Below are positions 1 through 8,421 of a stretch of DNA of 64,000 bases, in pieces (positions within the stretch are counted from its first letter, which is position 1; each line of letters begins with the position of its first letter). The stretch covers positions 62,001-126,000 of the forward strand of contig NZ_JAOPFX010000004.1 in the NCBI RefSeq assembly GCF_025515205.1. The letters are read 5' to 3'. The stretch is from Microbacterium fluvii (GTDB taxonomy: Bacteria; Actinomycetota; Actinomycetes; Actinomycetales; Microbacteriaceae). The notes under the pieces are model-generated. The model was not told the DNA's origin. It ran no database searches and worked only from the letters and a program-made list of their open reading frames with translations. Both the position numbers and the translations under genes were made by a program.

Positions 1-416
1 AGAATGCGGTTCAGAGACCGTCGGTAGCGCTGGTACCACATGCGTTTCGTCCCGCGCAGGCGAGGAAGCCCCAGATACGCACGCGTCTCGGGTGTCAGCT
101 GGGCGAACAGAGTACGAGCGACGGAGTTGTAGCGGTTGTCGCCGGCATCGATGTGCATCATGAAGAGGATGAGGACGGTGCGGAAGGACATGTGGGGCTT
201 GCGGCCGGCGTTGGACTTCCGCTCCGCGCGCGCCCACGCGTCCAGCTTGTCGAGAACGCCGGACTTGTCGATGAGGCTGCCCCACAGCTGAAGGCGCTTG
301 AGCGAGGTCGCTGCGGATTCGCGGATGCGCTCGTAGTCTTCGTGGATGTATCCCGTTGCCTCGAGCATGTGGCGGTCGAATGTGGTGAGGACCTCGGCCT
401 CCTGTGCCGGGGTCAC
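1..416 (-). CDS. Partial protein of unknown function, possibly transposition-related
   Basis: The reading frame starts with GTG at 416, overlaps the stop of the upstream recombinase-like gene (GTGA, positions 413-416) and runs off the left edge of the window, so only about 138 N-terminal residues are visible. The visible part is basic, helix-rich and soluble; it contains a stretch rich in Lys/Arg around residues 70-80 and a RLRGTKRMWYQRYRR segment near the edge. I do not recognise a domain. Translational coupling to a tyrosine-recombinase-like protein suggests that both serve one mobile element, possibly as a transposase or accessory protein. That is inference from position only. Confidence 0.6.
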   Translation of the reverse strand, partial: MTPAQEAEVLTTFDRHMLEATGYIHEDYERIRESAATSLKRLQLWGSLIDKSGVLDKLDAWARAERKSNAGRKPHMSFRTVLILFMMHIDAGDNRYNSVARTLFAQLTPETRAYLGLPRLRGTKRMWYQRYRRSLNRI

Positions 417-1495
417 GCCTGCTCCTCCCCACGGAACAGGTCGCGGTACCCGTCGTCGTCGCGCAAGTCGACGAACTCAAGCAACCGGTGCAGGTGCTGC
501 ATCTTCGTGACGCCGGCGGCACGGAAGATGTCCTTGATGCCACGCGCGTACAGGTGGTGAGCGAGCCAGGTAGCCCGGAGCCGGTCACCGCGCGGTCGGT
601 CACCGGCCCCGTAGCTGTTCTCCGTGAACGACGAGTAGAGGTTGCTCTCGTCTTTCCGGTGCGTCTGACCCCACAGGGGCTCGCCTTCCGGGCGGCGGCG
701 GAGGAGTGCGACCATCCACTCCTCCCACTCGCTGAGCAGCGGGACGTCTCTCGGTGCGTCGGTTGCGATGTGGATGAGGATGCCGCGTTCGTCCACCGTG
801 ACGTGCTCCGCATGGATGCGTCTCACTTCGTTCGCACGAATGCCGGCGCCAGCGCAGAAGACGAGCATGAGCATGGCGCGGTCGCGCTTCTCAGCGGTGA
901 GCTGGCTGGTCGCCCACACGCGGAACCCGTCCAGCTCTTCGCGTGTGTAGGGCGCGGCGGTCGTGCGGTTGGTGAGGGAGCTGGGCTTATCGGGGTGCTC
1001 ATCAGGCAGCAGCACTTCGCTGATACGCATGAGTACCGCGCGGTAGTTCGCCCGCGTGCCCTCGGTGAGGTCCAGATTGGCGGTGGTCGTGTAGCGGTTG
1101 ATGGCTCGCACGGTGAACAGGAACTCGACCGTCATCGGCCAACCGTTCTCACGCACCGCCCAGGCGACGTAGCGTGCGACGTAGGGCATCGCGATTTTCG
1201 CTGTGTAGGCAGTGTGGGGTGCGGCGACCGCGATGGCGTCGCGAACGAACGCGTCCATCTCGGGGAAGTCCGCGGTCGCCCTAAGCTTCTTGGTCGCCAT
1301 GACCGTTAGCGCGCCGGCGTCGGGTGCGGTCTTTGCTCGGGCCGCGAGGATACGCTGAAGCTCCCGCGGCGGGTTTGGCATGTTGAAGGAGCCGACATAT
1401 CGCGCGATGGTGGCGCAGTTGTCCGCTGCCCAGGAGGTGTCACCCCAGCGGGTGACGCGGTGGACGAAATCGTGAACGTTGTTCTTCTCTTGCAC
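413..1495 (-). CDS. Tyrosine recombinase/integrase-like protein, degenerate
   Basis: A 360-residue protein with the layout of a phage-type integrase: an N-terminal helical SAM-like part (about residues 60-165) and a C-terminal catalytic-like part (about 185-350). The segment GAGIRANEVRRIHAEHV resembles box I of tyrosine recombinases, including the conserved Arg. The segment RLRATWLAHHLYARGIKDIF resembles box II (HxxR) with the His changed. I cannot place a convincing catalytic Tyr near the C-terminus, so activity is doubtful. It is coupled to the truncated gene at the window edge. No att sites or tRNA target are visible. The start is GTG at 1495 with only a weak upstream GG-rich site. It could be an active divergent recombinase or a decayed integrase. 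Confidence 0.6.
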   Translation of the reverse strand: MQEKNNVHDFVHRVTRWGDTSWAADNCATIARYVGSFNMPNPPRELQRILAARAKTAPDAGALTVMATKKLRATADFPEMDAFVRDAIAVAAPHTAYTAKIAMPYVARYVAWAVRENGWPMTVEFLFTVRAINRYTTTANLDLTEGTRANYRAVLMRISEVLLPDEHPDKPSSLTNRTTAAPYTREELDGFRVWATSQLTAEKRDRAMLMLVFCAGAGIRANEVRRIHAEHVTVDERGILIHIATDAPRDVPLLSEWEEWMVALLRRRPEGEPLWGQTHRKDESNLYSSFTENSYGAGDRPRGDRLRATWLAHHLYARGIKDIFRAAGVTKMQHLHRLLEFVDLRDDDGYRDLFRGEEQA

Positions 1496-1632
1496 CCGAC
1501 GCCTATGAGGCTGGGCCGCGCGATCGAGAAGCTAATGCCAGATATATTCAGCGATGGCAGGTTTTGAACTGCCGTCGCAGGAAAATCGGCGCAGGACTTG
1601 GGACTCCGGGGATCACGGAAAGGCGAGGACGA

Positions 1633-2061
1633 GTGGCATACAAGGCAGGGATGACCTTTGAGCCTCGAACGATGCTCAACAACCCGGGCGCCTTCGGTTC
1701 GGTGGCCGGTGACGTTCCTCCGGCGGAGGGGATCGATGTCACCGACCACAGGTATCGATCCGCGATCATCCAGCACCGGATTGCACGCAACGTGCAGGAC
1801 GGCCTCAGATATGCGGACAAGAGCCTCCCGCGTTTCCTCGGCGACTTCGACGGGCAGGCAGGGCTCAGCCTCGACCGGCAACGGCGGGTGCTGCGCGGCG
1901 AGACGAGCGCAACGTTTGCCGACCTCACCTTCTGGGCCGCCCACTTCCCCTACGTGGCGTACTACGTCGACGATTACCTGCGGCAGTTGTTCCTGCCGAC
2001 AACTGCTGCCGCACCGCGCCCGTCGCATCCGGTGGCACGGACGCGCGCACCTGGCCCCTGA
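1633..2061 (+). CDS. Hypothetical protein, possible HTH-type
   Basis: A 142-residue soluble protein. The GTG at 1633 is chosen because AGGCGAGG lies 6-7 bases upstream; a TTG at 1564 would extend it without any ribosome binding site. The middle (about residues 75-115, segment LDRQRRVLRGETSATFADLT) reads like a DNA-binding helical bundle in which a two-residue GE turn separates helices, as in XRE-type repressors. The C-terminus is Pro/Ala rich. It sits between the recombinase-like gene and the ImmA/IrrE region on the opposite strand to the former. It could be a regulator of the adjacent mobile element. No family can be named with confidence. Confidence 0.5.
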   Translation: MAYKAGMTFEPRTMLNNPGAFGSVAGDVPPAEGIDVTDHRYRSAIIQHRIARNVQDGLRYADKSLPRFLGDFDGQAGLSLDRQRRVLRGETSATFADLTFWAAHFPYVAYYVDDYLRQLFLPTTAAAPRPSHPVARTRAPGP

Positions 2062-2196
2062 CACGCGTCACCTCCTCGTGAATATGCGGGGGATGGTCAC
2101 GAAGTGTAGACCTCATTAAGCCGGTCTTATAGACCATGCCCTGGGGTGAGAAGGGTTGGGGTCGGTCGCTCAGGCCGAACCGCGCATGGAGTGATC

Positions 2197-2757
2197 ATGA
2201 ATCCCTTCTGGCATGATTTCTCACCCCTCCTCCTCCGTCCCGAGGAGACCCTAACGTCCGATGAGCGCGAATCAGTCCGTTACGTCACAGCCTTCTCCGA
2301 CGACGTCCTCGGTCTTGGAGGAACGGACGAGCGACGTTGGTGCGCAATGGCGCGGCGGACCCGTGCGTTGAGCCGGGAGCTCGGACGGATGCCCGTAGAA
2401 GGCGACGCGGGATTCACCCCCGCGCTGCGGAAGTGGATCACCCGCCAGCACTACGAGGAGCTAGGCACGTTCCAGCGGGCCGCCCTGGAGTGGTCCGAGC
2501 ATTGGCAGTGGCCGGGACGCGAACCTGCCGAGGAGAGCGCGATGCCCGCCCAAGCTGGGACCCGCGCGACCCCCCGTCGACGGGGATGGCCACTAGCAAG
2601 GCTCCCGCATAGGGCGTCCATGGCGTGGCGACGAGCGTGGGCAATGCGGTCTCGGCTGTCGCGATACGCGGTTCTTGCCGCCGAACGTCGACAACTCCGG
2701 CTATCTTCAGGGTGTGGGCTTGGCGCCGCTCGATGCTACCCACATCAAGCGGCCATG
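2197..2757 (+). other. Open reading region with helicase-associated-like domain, in frame with immA-like gene
   Basis: From ATG 2197 an open frame runs without a stop into the ImmA/IrrE gene. Residues 1-120 look protein-like: segment ELGRMPVEGD followed by LRKWITRQHYEELGTF and a final W-E-W pattern resembles the small helicase-associated (HA) domain found at the ends of some actinobacterial helicases. Residues 125-190 are Arg/Ala/Trp rich and look like non-coding DNA read through. Either this is a decayed short gene that happens to remain open, or the ImmA protein has a long N-terminal extension. A strong internal ribosome site before the ImmA part favours the first reading. Confidence 0.35.
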
Positions 2758-2772
2758 GCGGAGGTGAGCGTG

Positions 2773-3276
2773 GTGGGTAAGTCGGCTTACGCGTGCGCAC
2801 ACGATGTCATCCGTGAACACCTGCTGGACAGCGAAGGCATGCTCAACATTCCTGTCGACCCCTTCGGTCTGGCCTCCAAGCTCGGCATCGAGGTGTCCTT
2901 CGGACAGTTGAGCGAGGGGACGGCGGGCCTCATTGTGCGGGAGGCTGAGGCGGACGCAACGCGCGTGTTACTCAACCGGTCCGATGCCGCGAACAGGCAG
3001 AAGTTCACCCTCGCTCACGAGCTCGGCCACTACTTCCGGCACCAGAGTGACGGCGACCACGTGTTCGGATATGTCGACGAGCGGGCGGATCTCGCATCGC
3101 GAGGTACGAACGAGGAAGAGATCTGGTCGAACAAATTCGCGGCCGAGCTACTGATGCCCGGTTTCGCCGTGCGTCAGCTCTACAGCGAGGGGTGGGACCT
3201 GCGGCGCCTCGCGCGAGAGTTCGCGGTGTCCGAGGCGGCCATGGGCTACCGACTGCAGAACCTCGGGCTGGCGTGA
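2773..3276 (+). CDS. ImmA/IrrE-family metallopeptidase
   Basis: A 167-residue protein with the zinc-peptidase motif HELGHYFRH at about residues 83-91, preceded by KFTLA, the usual lead-in to the ImmA/IrrE active site. A downstream acidic helix (NEEEIWSNKFAAELLMPG) supplies the third zinc ligand region and the typical AAELLMP signature. Family members cleave repressors or other regulatory proteins, often to release mobile-element or stress genes. GTG 2773 is chosen because GGAGGTGA lies 5 bases upstream; the same frame is open further upstream. Its stop overlaps the start of the next gene by four bases (GTGA), so it forms a pair with a two-helix membrane protein. The target is unknown; no repressor lies directly beside it. 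Confidence 0.85.
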   Translation: MGKSAYACAHDVIREHLLDSEGMLNIPVDPFGLASKLGIEVSFGQLSEGTAGLIVREAEADATRVLLNRSDAANRQKFTLAHELGHYFRHQSDGDHVFGYVDERADLASRGTNEEEIWSNKFAAELLMPGFAVRQLYSEGWDLRRLAREFAVSEAAMGYRLQNLGLA

Positions 3277-3722
3277 GTGACGGTGATGCGCGCTCGGAGC
3301 TGACCGACGCCATCCGCATGCTCAATGAGGCATCGCGAGACGCGGTGCCCGCAGGGGGCGCGAAGTCCGCGTCGAGGAAGCGCGTGCCGTTCTCCTCGGA
3401 GAAGGACGAGGTCACCAAGAGCGCTATCAAGCTGCGGGACATGACGCAGACCAGCCGACTGCGTAAGCAGCTCGCCACCTTCGCGATTTTGGCGGTATCC
3501 GCCCAGCTGCTCGTCGCGAACTTGTTTTTCGCGTTCTATCTGTGGCAGACGAAAGATGATGGTTTCGAGCCGTCCGTGATGATTGCCTGGCTTTCCGCCA
3601 CCGTGGTCGAGGTGGTCGGCATCGTCGTCATCGTGGCTCGGAACCTGTTCCCGTCTACCGCCGTCGCGCTCCGTCAACGTGACATCAGGCGGCTCGCGAA
3701 GGCGATTAAGGTCTCGAAGTAG
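3273..3722 (+). CDS. Two-helix membrane protein coupled to ImmA/IrrE
   Basis: A 149-residue protein starting with GTG 3273 inside the stop of the ImmA gene. Residues 1-67 are charged and soluble; residues 68-91 and 101-124 are two strong membrane helices separated by a short loop (QTKDDGFEP); the tail is basic and cytoplasmic. No enzyme motif is visible. Pairs of a peptidase and a small two-helix protein are typical of effector/activator arrangements in phage-defence loci, where the membrane protein may be the killer or the peptidase substrate; this role is inference. The family is not recognised. Confidence 0.75.
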   Translation: MSDGDARSELTDAIRMLNEASRDAVPAGGAKSASRKRVPFSSEKDEVTKSAIKLRDMTQTSRLRKQLATFAILAVSAQLLVANLFFAFYLWQTKDDGFEPSVMIAWLSATVVEVVGIVVIVARNLFPSTAVALRQRDIRRLAKAIKVSK

Positions 3723-3873
3723 CGCGACTCGTCACTTGAGTGGCACGAGACTACGAAGCAGCCCGAAGAGCTCCACCGCTCCGGTCAGAGCGCCTGCGCC
3801 GCCGAAGACGACGCCAGCGATTGTTTGAACCGAGACCGGTGCTGCTCTTCGTCAGCGGTGGCAGAATCCGGTC

Positions 3874-4047
3874 ATGGTTGCCGAAGATCAGATTGACGTA
3901 GACGGGCTTCCTGCTGGGCGGGATTGCCCGTCATGCGGAGCGCCGCTCGAGCCGGGGCACATCGACGACTCGATTGCGCTCGTGTGGCTTTGCCCATTGC
4001 ACGGACCAGTCGAGTTCACCCACGACCCATTTGCCGCTGACGACTAA
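3874..4047 (+). CDS. Small zinc-ribbon protein, 57 residues
   Basis: ATG 3874 to TAA 4045-4047. The protein has one ribbon-like unit: CPSCGAPL at residues 18-25 and W-L-C-P-L-H-G about 16 residues later, giving CxxC and CxxH pairs able to hold a zinc ion. The rest is acidic. Such tiny ribbons are common near mobile DNA in actinobacteria and usually have no assigned role. There is no strong Shine-Dalgarno sequence directly upstream (the best is GGTGGCAG about 14 bases away), so expression is uncertain. It ends just before an AT-rich repeat region upstream of an XRE regulator. Confidence 0.5.
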   Translation: MVAEDQIDVDGLPAGRDCPSCGAPLEPGHIDDSIALVWLCPLHGPVEFTHDPFAADD

Positions 4048-4071
4048 TGGATGCCGTCAATCTCCAACTAT

Positions 4072-4096
4072 ATAAAAAGGGTCGTATAAATAGGGT
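4072..4096 (+). promoter_or_regulatory. AT-rich tandem repeat, probable promoter/operator of XRE gene
   Basis: Two copies of an 11-base unit, ATAAAAAGGGT (4072-4082) and ATAAATAGGGT (4086-4096), spaced by 14 bases, lie 36-60 bases before the start of an XRE-type repressor. Such AT content is exceptional in this GC-rich DNA. The spacing (about one and a half helical turns) and position fit an autoregulatory operator overlapping the promoter; binding is inferred. Confidence 0.4.
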
Positions 4097-4131
4097 GTGA
4101 TTTCGCAGGACTTTTGTAGATCCTGATATTG

Positions 4132-4386
4132 ATGTGGGACGCAGCAAAGGCCATTCAGTTCGGCGCCACCGTGCGAGCGCACCGAACATCACGAGGCTTG
4201 TCCCAGGAGTCCCTCGCCTATCAGGCCGGCATTACGAAGAATCAGCTGCAGTTGATTGAGTCGGGTCGCGCATCTGGCCGCCGCGACGAGACGGGCCCTT
4301 CAAATCCGCGAATGGCAACGCTTGTGGGCCTGGCAGAGGTTCTCGGCATCTCGGTTGCTCAGCTCGTAGCCGACGCTCACCTCTGA
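4132..4386 (+). CDS. XRE-family (Cro/C1-type) transcriptional regulator
   Basis: An 84-residue protein that is almost entirely one HTH_3 domain: GLSQESLAYQAG (helices 2-3), ITKNQLQLIESGRAS (recognition region) and a final helix pair MATLVGLAEVLGISVAQLV. A 10-residue insertion (GRRDETGPSN) between recognition helix and helix 4 is longer than usual. It stands alone with no toxin beside it; the convergent neighbour is the DUF4062 protein. ATG 4132 is used; a TTG one codon earlier is possible. It probably represses its own promoter through the tandem repeat at 4072-4096. Confidence 0.85.
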   Translation: MWDAAKAIQFGATVRAHRTSRGLSQESLAYQAGITKNQLQLIESGRASGRRDETGPSNPRMATLVGLAEVLGISVAQLVADAHL

Positions 4387-4476
4387 GGGACCGCGAGGTC
4401 ACCCAAAGTGGATGCGGACCATCTCCCCGCGCCAGACGACTCAGCAGGAGAAAGGAAGCAGCCCCCGCGGTCGGCG

Positions 4477-6813
4477 TCACTCATAGGCCGGAAGGTTAGC
4501 GAGTGCGCGGTCGAACTCGCAGGAGACGTTGTAGAAGTATGTCTCGCCGTCCTTTACGTACTTCGCTCGTTCCTCCTCAATCGAGCCATGATCGGCGCCG
4601 CGCAATAGGTGGCTGACGGCTGCGACACGCACGTCAGCGTCCGAATGCCTCATGAGGGACCGGGTCAATCGTCGCGGGGCTTCGTGATTGCGCCGCGAGA
4701 GTTCGCGGAGGGCTGCGTAGACCCGGGAGGCATCGTCGCTTTCGAGCCATTCAGAGAGCTGGGCGAGGGTGAGCTTCGACCGAAGATGATCGCCAATTTC
4801 CTCGTATCGCCGACGACGCGTCTTTACGACGACGTCGATCTGACGAGAAGACCCGATGGTTGCGAGAAGATCTCGTGCATCGTCGGAGACGATTTCATTG
4901 CCCGCGATGATCTGCACCAACGCACCGGTCTCGCGACGCCCGACCCTCGTACCTCCCAGTGTGGCGAGGTACTGGACTGCCGTGTATGTGACTGAGTCGG
5001 AGTAGTACTTCACGAGGTCTGGGTAAGCGGAGTAATCATGCCTACCCAGAAACTCCGAGAGAGGGGACGTCCGCCGTTCAAGGACGGCGATCGCATCCGC
5101 CTTCTGGGCCGAATCCTTGCCATTGAGCGCGAACCGGAGTTCGGGTTCGATGCCTCCGAACTTGCGCCCGACTGCGACCGCCAGGTCAGCCGCCGCCGGG
5201 GGTATTGCGGTGAGCGCGAGGCGCCATCGTCGCACACGGGAGAGGGCGGTCCGGCTATCCGCCGTGGCCAACAGCCGCTCGAGCGATGCGACGACCTGCG
5301 GCGTCTCAAGGGCCTCCACGATGCGCATTTCCGCATCGAAAGCAGCCGAGCCAAAGGTGAAAGGACTGTCAGGTGACAGTAGATGGTCGACGACATCGTC
5401 TGAGAACTCGCGCCGACGATGCAGCTCGTCGAGCGCTGCCGTTCGGGCAATGTCCGGCGTTCCGCTCGACAGGACAAGCGCACCCAGCCTCGCGCTGCTG
5501 GCCATGGAGGCCGGTGGCTTGCTGAGGTACGACCGCATGGATTCATCTGCGATCAGCGTCGGGTCGACATCCACAAGTTCATCAAGTGATGTTTGGGGAC
5601 TCGTGGCTCGAAGAAGAGCGGACGCCGTGGCCGCAGTTTTGATGCTGTCTCCCGCCACCAGTCGCCGAAGAGTGGCTCGGTCAGAGTCTCGAGCGAATTG
5701 GCACCAGAGCCTTACGCTCAGGGCCGGCTCAGCTTTGAGTAGTCGCGTCCAACGCCGGTCCGCATTCTCGCGAGCGTCACGACTGCGGCCGAAGAGAGCG
5801 GGGGTTCGCAAGCCGAGCGCGAGCAGCATACGCGCTGTACCGATCACGACATGATCCAGGGAGTCATCGAGCAGTCGGGGGACTGACTCCATGAATTCCT
5901 TCTCGAGGCCCTCGCGGTCACGAAAGACCCCCAGCGGAAACACCCTCTCGCTAGCGCTAAGCGAGCGTCCCATGTCATTCAGCAGCGACCGCATCCACGC
6001 GTTCGCTTCCACCTGCCGAAGGCCCGAGACGTTTGCTCGGTTCGCAACCCGGTTGGCCAGGTGTATTGGAATTAGTTCCTTATCGCGCGATGCGGCGATG
6101 GCAAAGAGGAGGAGCCGATCGGCGTCCGCGTGCCCGTCGCGAGGCTTACCCACAGCGAGAGCAGCGAACGACTCGAGAGTTCTGACGAGCTCGTCAGAGG
6201 AGGAGTCGTCCTCGCCTGGCTCACTCGCGACCTCTGACTCGACTTCTGCGGCGGAGCGCGAGGGCGCGTACCCACGGCCGGTCGCGCCGACTCGCCCACG
6301 CTCGTGCATCACCTCAGTCAGGCGGAGGGCGATCAGTAAGCGGAGTTCCTCCACTGTTGCAAACTCTTGGTAGAGGATTTTGTGTTGCTCGCGCAACTCT
6401 CGCTTGAACGCGATCACGCGCGCGAGGTCGGGCCCGGGATCACTCAAGCTGCCTTCGTCAACCGCCTTAAAGTAGAGCGAGATGTCCGGCGCCCCGCTAC
6501 TCGCCCTTCGCTTAAGCGCAAGTCCGATCTCCTCGTGGAATCCGGTCTCGTACTCCCCGCCCGCTGGACTGCCCCACCGTCGATGCAGGATGCCGATAAA
6601 CAAGTCACATTGGTCAACCCAAGGGTTTATCAGCGCCTGAGGTCGGCCCGCACGAGAAGTTAGCTGCTCCCACCGATACACGCGGATCGTCACATCCAAG
6701 AGGTCCGACAGAATCGCATTCAGTGATGCAGCGGTCTGCTCGATCGCGTCCCGCTCGTCGGAAAGCCCGGCCGGCGACGCAATGAAGACACGAAGTTCAG
6801 CCTTCTCTGGCAC
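4477..6813 (-). CDS. DUF4062 protein with C-terminal helical (HEAT-like) repeats
   Basis: A 778-residue soluble protein. Residues about 5-120 match the DUF4062 pattern: RVFIASPAGLSDERDAIEQ at the N-terminus, then LINPWVDQCDLFIGILHRRWGSP and a GFHEEIGLAL segment; DUF4062 is found at the N-termini of STAND/NACHT and other bacterial conflict proteins. A charged Ser/Glu linker (about 180-205) follows, then roughly 560 residues of short amphipathic helices; the last part (RHSDADVRVAAVSHLL) has the classic HEAT repeat look. There is no P-loop. Start GTG 6813 has GGGAG 6 bases upstream. It stands alone, convergent to an XRE gene. A sensing scaffold in a phage-defence setting is the best guess from family and position. 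Confidence 0.75.
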   Translation of the reverse strand: MPEKAELRVFIASPAGLSDERDAIEQTAASLNAILSDLLDVTIRVYRWEQLTSRAGRPQALINPWVDQCDLFIGILHRRWGSPAGGEYETGFHEEIGLALKRRASSGAPDISLYFKAVDEGSLSDPGPDLARVIAFKRELREQHKILYQEFATVEELRLLIALRLTEVMHERGRVGATGRGYAPSRSAAEVESEVASEPGEDDSSSDELVRTLESFAALAVGKPRDGHADADRLLLFAIAASRDKELIPIHLANRVANRANVSGLRQVEANAWMRSLLNDMGRSLSASERVFPLGVFRDREGLEKEFMESVPRLLDDSLDHVVIGTARMLLALGLRTPALFGRSRDARENADRRWTRLLKAEPALSVRLWCQFARDSDRATLRRLVAGDSIKTAATASALLRATSPQTSLDELVDVDPTLIADESMRSYLSKPPASMASSARLGALVLSSGTPDIARTAALDELHRRREFSDDVVDHLLSPDSPFTFGSAAFDAEMRIVEALETPQVVASLERLLATADSRTALSRVRRWRLALTAIPPAAADLAVAVGRKFGGIEPELRFALNGKDSAQKADAIAVLERRTSPLSEFLGRHDYSAYPDLVKYYSDSVTYTAVQYLATLGGTRVGRRETGALVQIIAGNEIVSDDARDLLATIGSSRQIDVVVKTRRRRYEEIGDHLRSKLTLAQLSEWLESDDASRVYAALRELSRRNHEAPRRLTRSLMRHSDADVRVAAVSHLLRGADHGSIEEERAKYVKDGETYFYNVSCEFDRALANLPAYE

Positions 6814-6915
6814 CTAAACTCCCGTAGCGATCAGCGAGACACTCCGACGCAGGCTTCGAGTCCTGCGCGGTGTCAGTTCCCACGAAGTCGGGAGCAGCCG
6901 ACGAGCCGACCTAAG

Positions 6916-8421
6916 TCACCAGGCGTCGGGTTCAGTGCTCAGACCGTCGTCCACTGCTTCTGCGTCTGTCTGGAACTGATCCAACCAACCTCCGTGCTCG
7001 AGTTCCGTCAGTGGCTTCGCGTTCTCGCGGATCCGTGCAACGAGAGGGCTGTCCCCTTGGTCGACGACGACGTCTACGGGGAACCCGGTTAGTTCTTCGA
7101 CCCACGACTTAAGGGCGCCGACTTCGAAGCCGGCCACCCCGGGTCTGAGGCTCACGAGGAGGTCGATGTCGGAGGTGGGGCGGTCGGTGCCGCGCGCAGC
7201 GGATCCGAACACTCGGATGTCGAAGACCCCTAGCTCTGCGGCCTTCTCGCGGATCGCCTCACTGTGCGTGCTGAGGGCCACTGAAGGCCGGTACCCAGCT
7301 GCGTCCAGGAGTCGCGCCAGCGTCACGGAGGAGACGGCGCGGAGGTTGGCTTCCATGAGTGCGACATGGTCCTGCGTCATTCCCGCCGCTTTGGCCAGCC
7401 TTGCTTGAGTGAGCCCGCGGTGCTCTCGGGCTCGGCGGATGGTCACGTGACGGCCCGGGGATCGGTAGCGCGACCGTGAGATTCTGTCGCGCGCACGTTC
7501 GAAGTAGTCCTCATTGACGAGGGACCCGTCGCCGGAGTCAATGCCTGCCTGAATCAGTGCGCGGAGGTTGGCCCACGCTTCCTCCCCGGTAGCGGGGGCG
7601 TCGATGGCCTGCACGAGCTGGCGCAGCGCGAGCTCCAAACGGTCGCTGACGGGCTGCTCTTCAGCGGGCTCGGCCGGTTTCCGGGCGGCGTCGACGTCAT
7701 GGAGGACCCCCCGTGCGTGTGTGAGCGCTGCGGCTAGCCGATCCGCTTTCGCGGCCAGGACGTCATCGAACCCGTATCCGTCGAGTAACTCGACGGTTCC
7801 CTCCTGGACCTTTTCCAGTCTGCGGTCAAGGATCCGCTCGATTGCCTCCTCTTGGCGGGCGTGAAAGGCAGCGAGCCGTTCTTGGCTCTTGCTCTGGAGG
7901 TATTCGACCGGACCCATGAACACATACGGCGCCGAGGCGTCGCCCTCGATAGGGCTACCACCGCCCGGGGCGGTCGGAGCATGCTCGGGGTTCGCCCGGT
8001 CGTCGGACTCGATGGCGTCTGGCCAGCCCTCACGCTCCCGGTCGAGGTAGCCCGAGTCGTACACGCCGTCGACTGTGCCGGCGACCTGCGCGATCCGCTC
8101 GCGATGTGCGGCTGAGGTGGCCGGGTCGCTCGCGTCGGCTGGTTCGACGGGGTCCCCGCTTGGCGTGTTGTCCCCGCTGTCCTCCGGCTCGGTCGCGTCG
8201 GCAGACGGGTGGGGCACTGATGGTGACGCTTCTTGAAGTTCGTCCGTGGTCGGAATCGTCGGCGTCGTGGGCGAGTCGTCGGCGAGGATGCCTGGAGGTG
8301 CTTGCAGGAGTTCAGCGAGTGCTCGGATGACGTTCGACACCTGCGCTTCTAGAACACCGTGCTTCTCGAGGAGGCGGAGAAGTCGCTCGCCGAGCGTCTG
8401 ATCGTGGTCGTGGTTCGTCAT
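6916..8421 (-). CDS. Fusion of XRE-type HTH and minimal nucleotidyltransferase
   Basis: A 501-residue protein, last gene of a five-gene overlapping operon. ATG 8421 follows GGAGGAGAG and overlaps the preceding stop (ATGA). Residues 1-130 are acidic and low-complexity; 170-300 are charged helices; 325-380 hold an HTH (GLTQARLAKAAGMTQDHVALME); 401-460 hold a nucleotidyltransferase core with GSAARG at 406-411 and DID with Asp418 and Asp420, the two metal ligands of the MNT/pol-beta fold. MNT proteins transfer nucleotides to proteins or RNA and act as antitoxins in HEPN/MNT modules; no HEPN gene is present here. The HTH may make it the operon's own regulator. Substrate unknown. Confidence 0.8.
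   Translation of the reverse strand: MTNHDHDQTLGERLLRLLEKHGVLEAQVSNVIRALAELLQAPPGILADDSPTTPTIPTTDELQEASPSVPHPSADATEPEDSGDNTPSGDPVEPADASDPATSAAHRERIAQVAGTVDGVYDSGYLDREREGWPDAIESDDRANPEHAPTAPGGGSPIEGDASAPYVFMGPVEYLQSKSQERLAAFHARQEEAIERILDRRLEKVQEGTVELLDGYGFDDVLAAKADRLAAALTHARGVLHDVDAARKPAEPAEEQPVSDRLELALRQLVQAIDAPATGEEAWANLRALIQAGIDSGDGSLVNEDYFERARDRISRSRYRSPGRHVTIRRAREHRGLTQARLAKAAGMTQDHVALMEANLRAVSSVTLARLLDAAGYRPSVALSTHSEAIREKAAELGVFDIRVFGSAARGTDRPTSDIDLLVSLRPGVAGFEVGALKSWVEELTGFPVDVVVDQGDSPLVARIRENAKPLTELEHGGWLDQFQTDAEAVDDGLSTEPDAW

Noticed and set aside
404..1309. Plus-strand open frame opposite the recombinase-like gene
   Set aside because: Arg/Val-rich translation without motifs; mirror of the minus-strand gene caused by GC-rich third positions.
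1306..2064. 252-residue minus-strand frame
   Set aside because: Overlaps the plus-strand hypothetical gene, is Cys/Arg/Ser rich and has no ribosome site; the plus-strand frame looks like protein.
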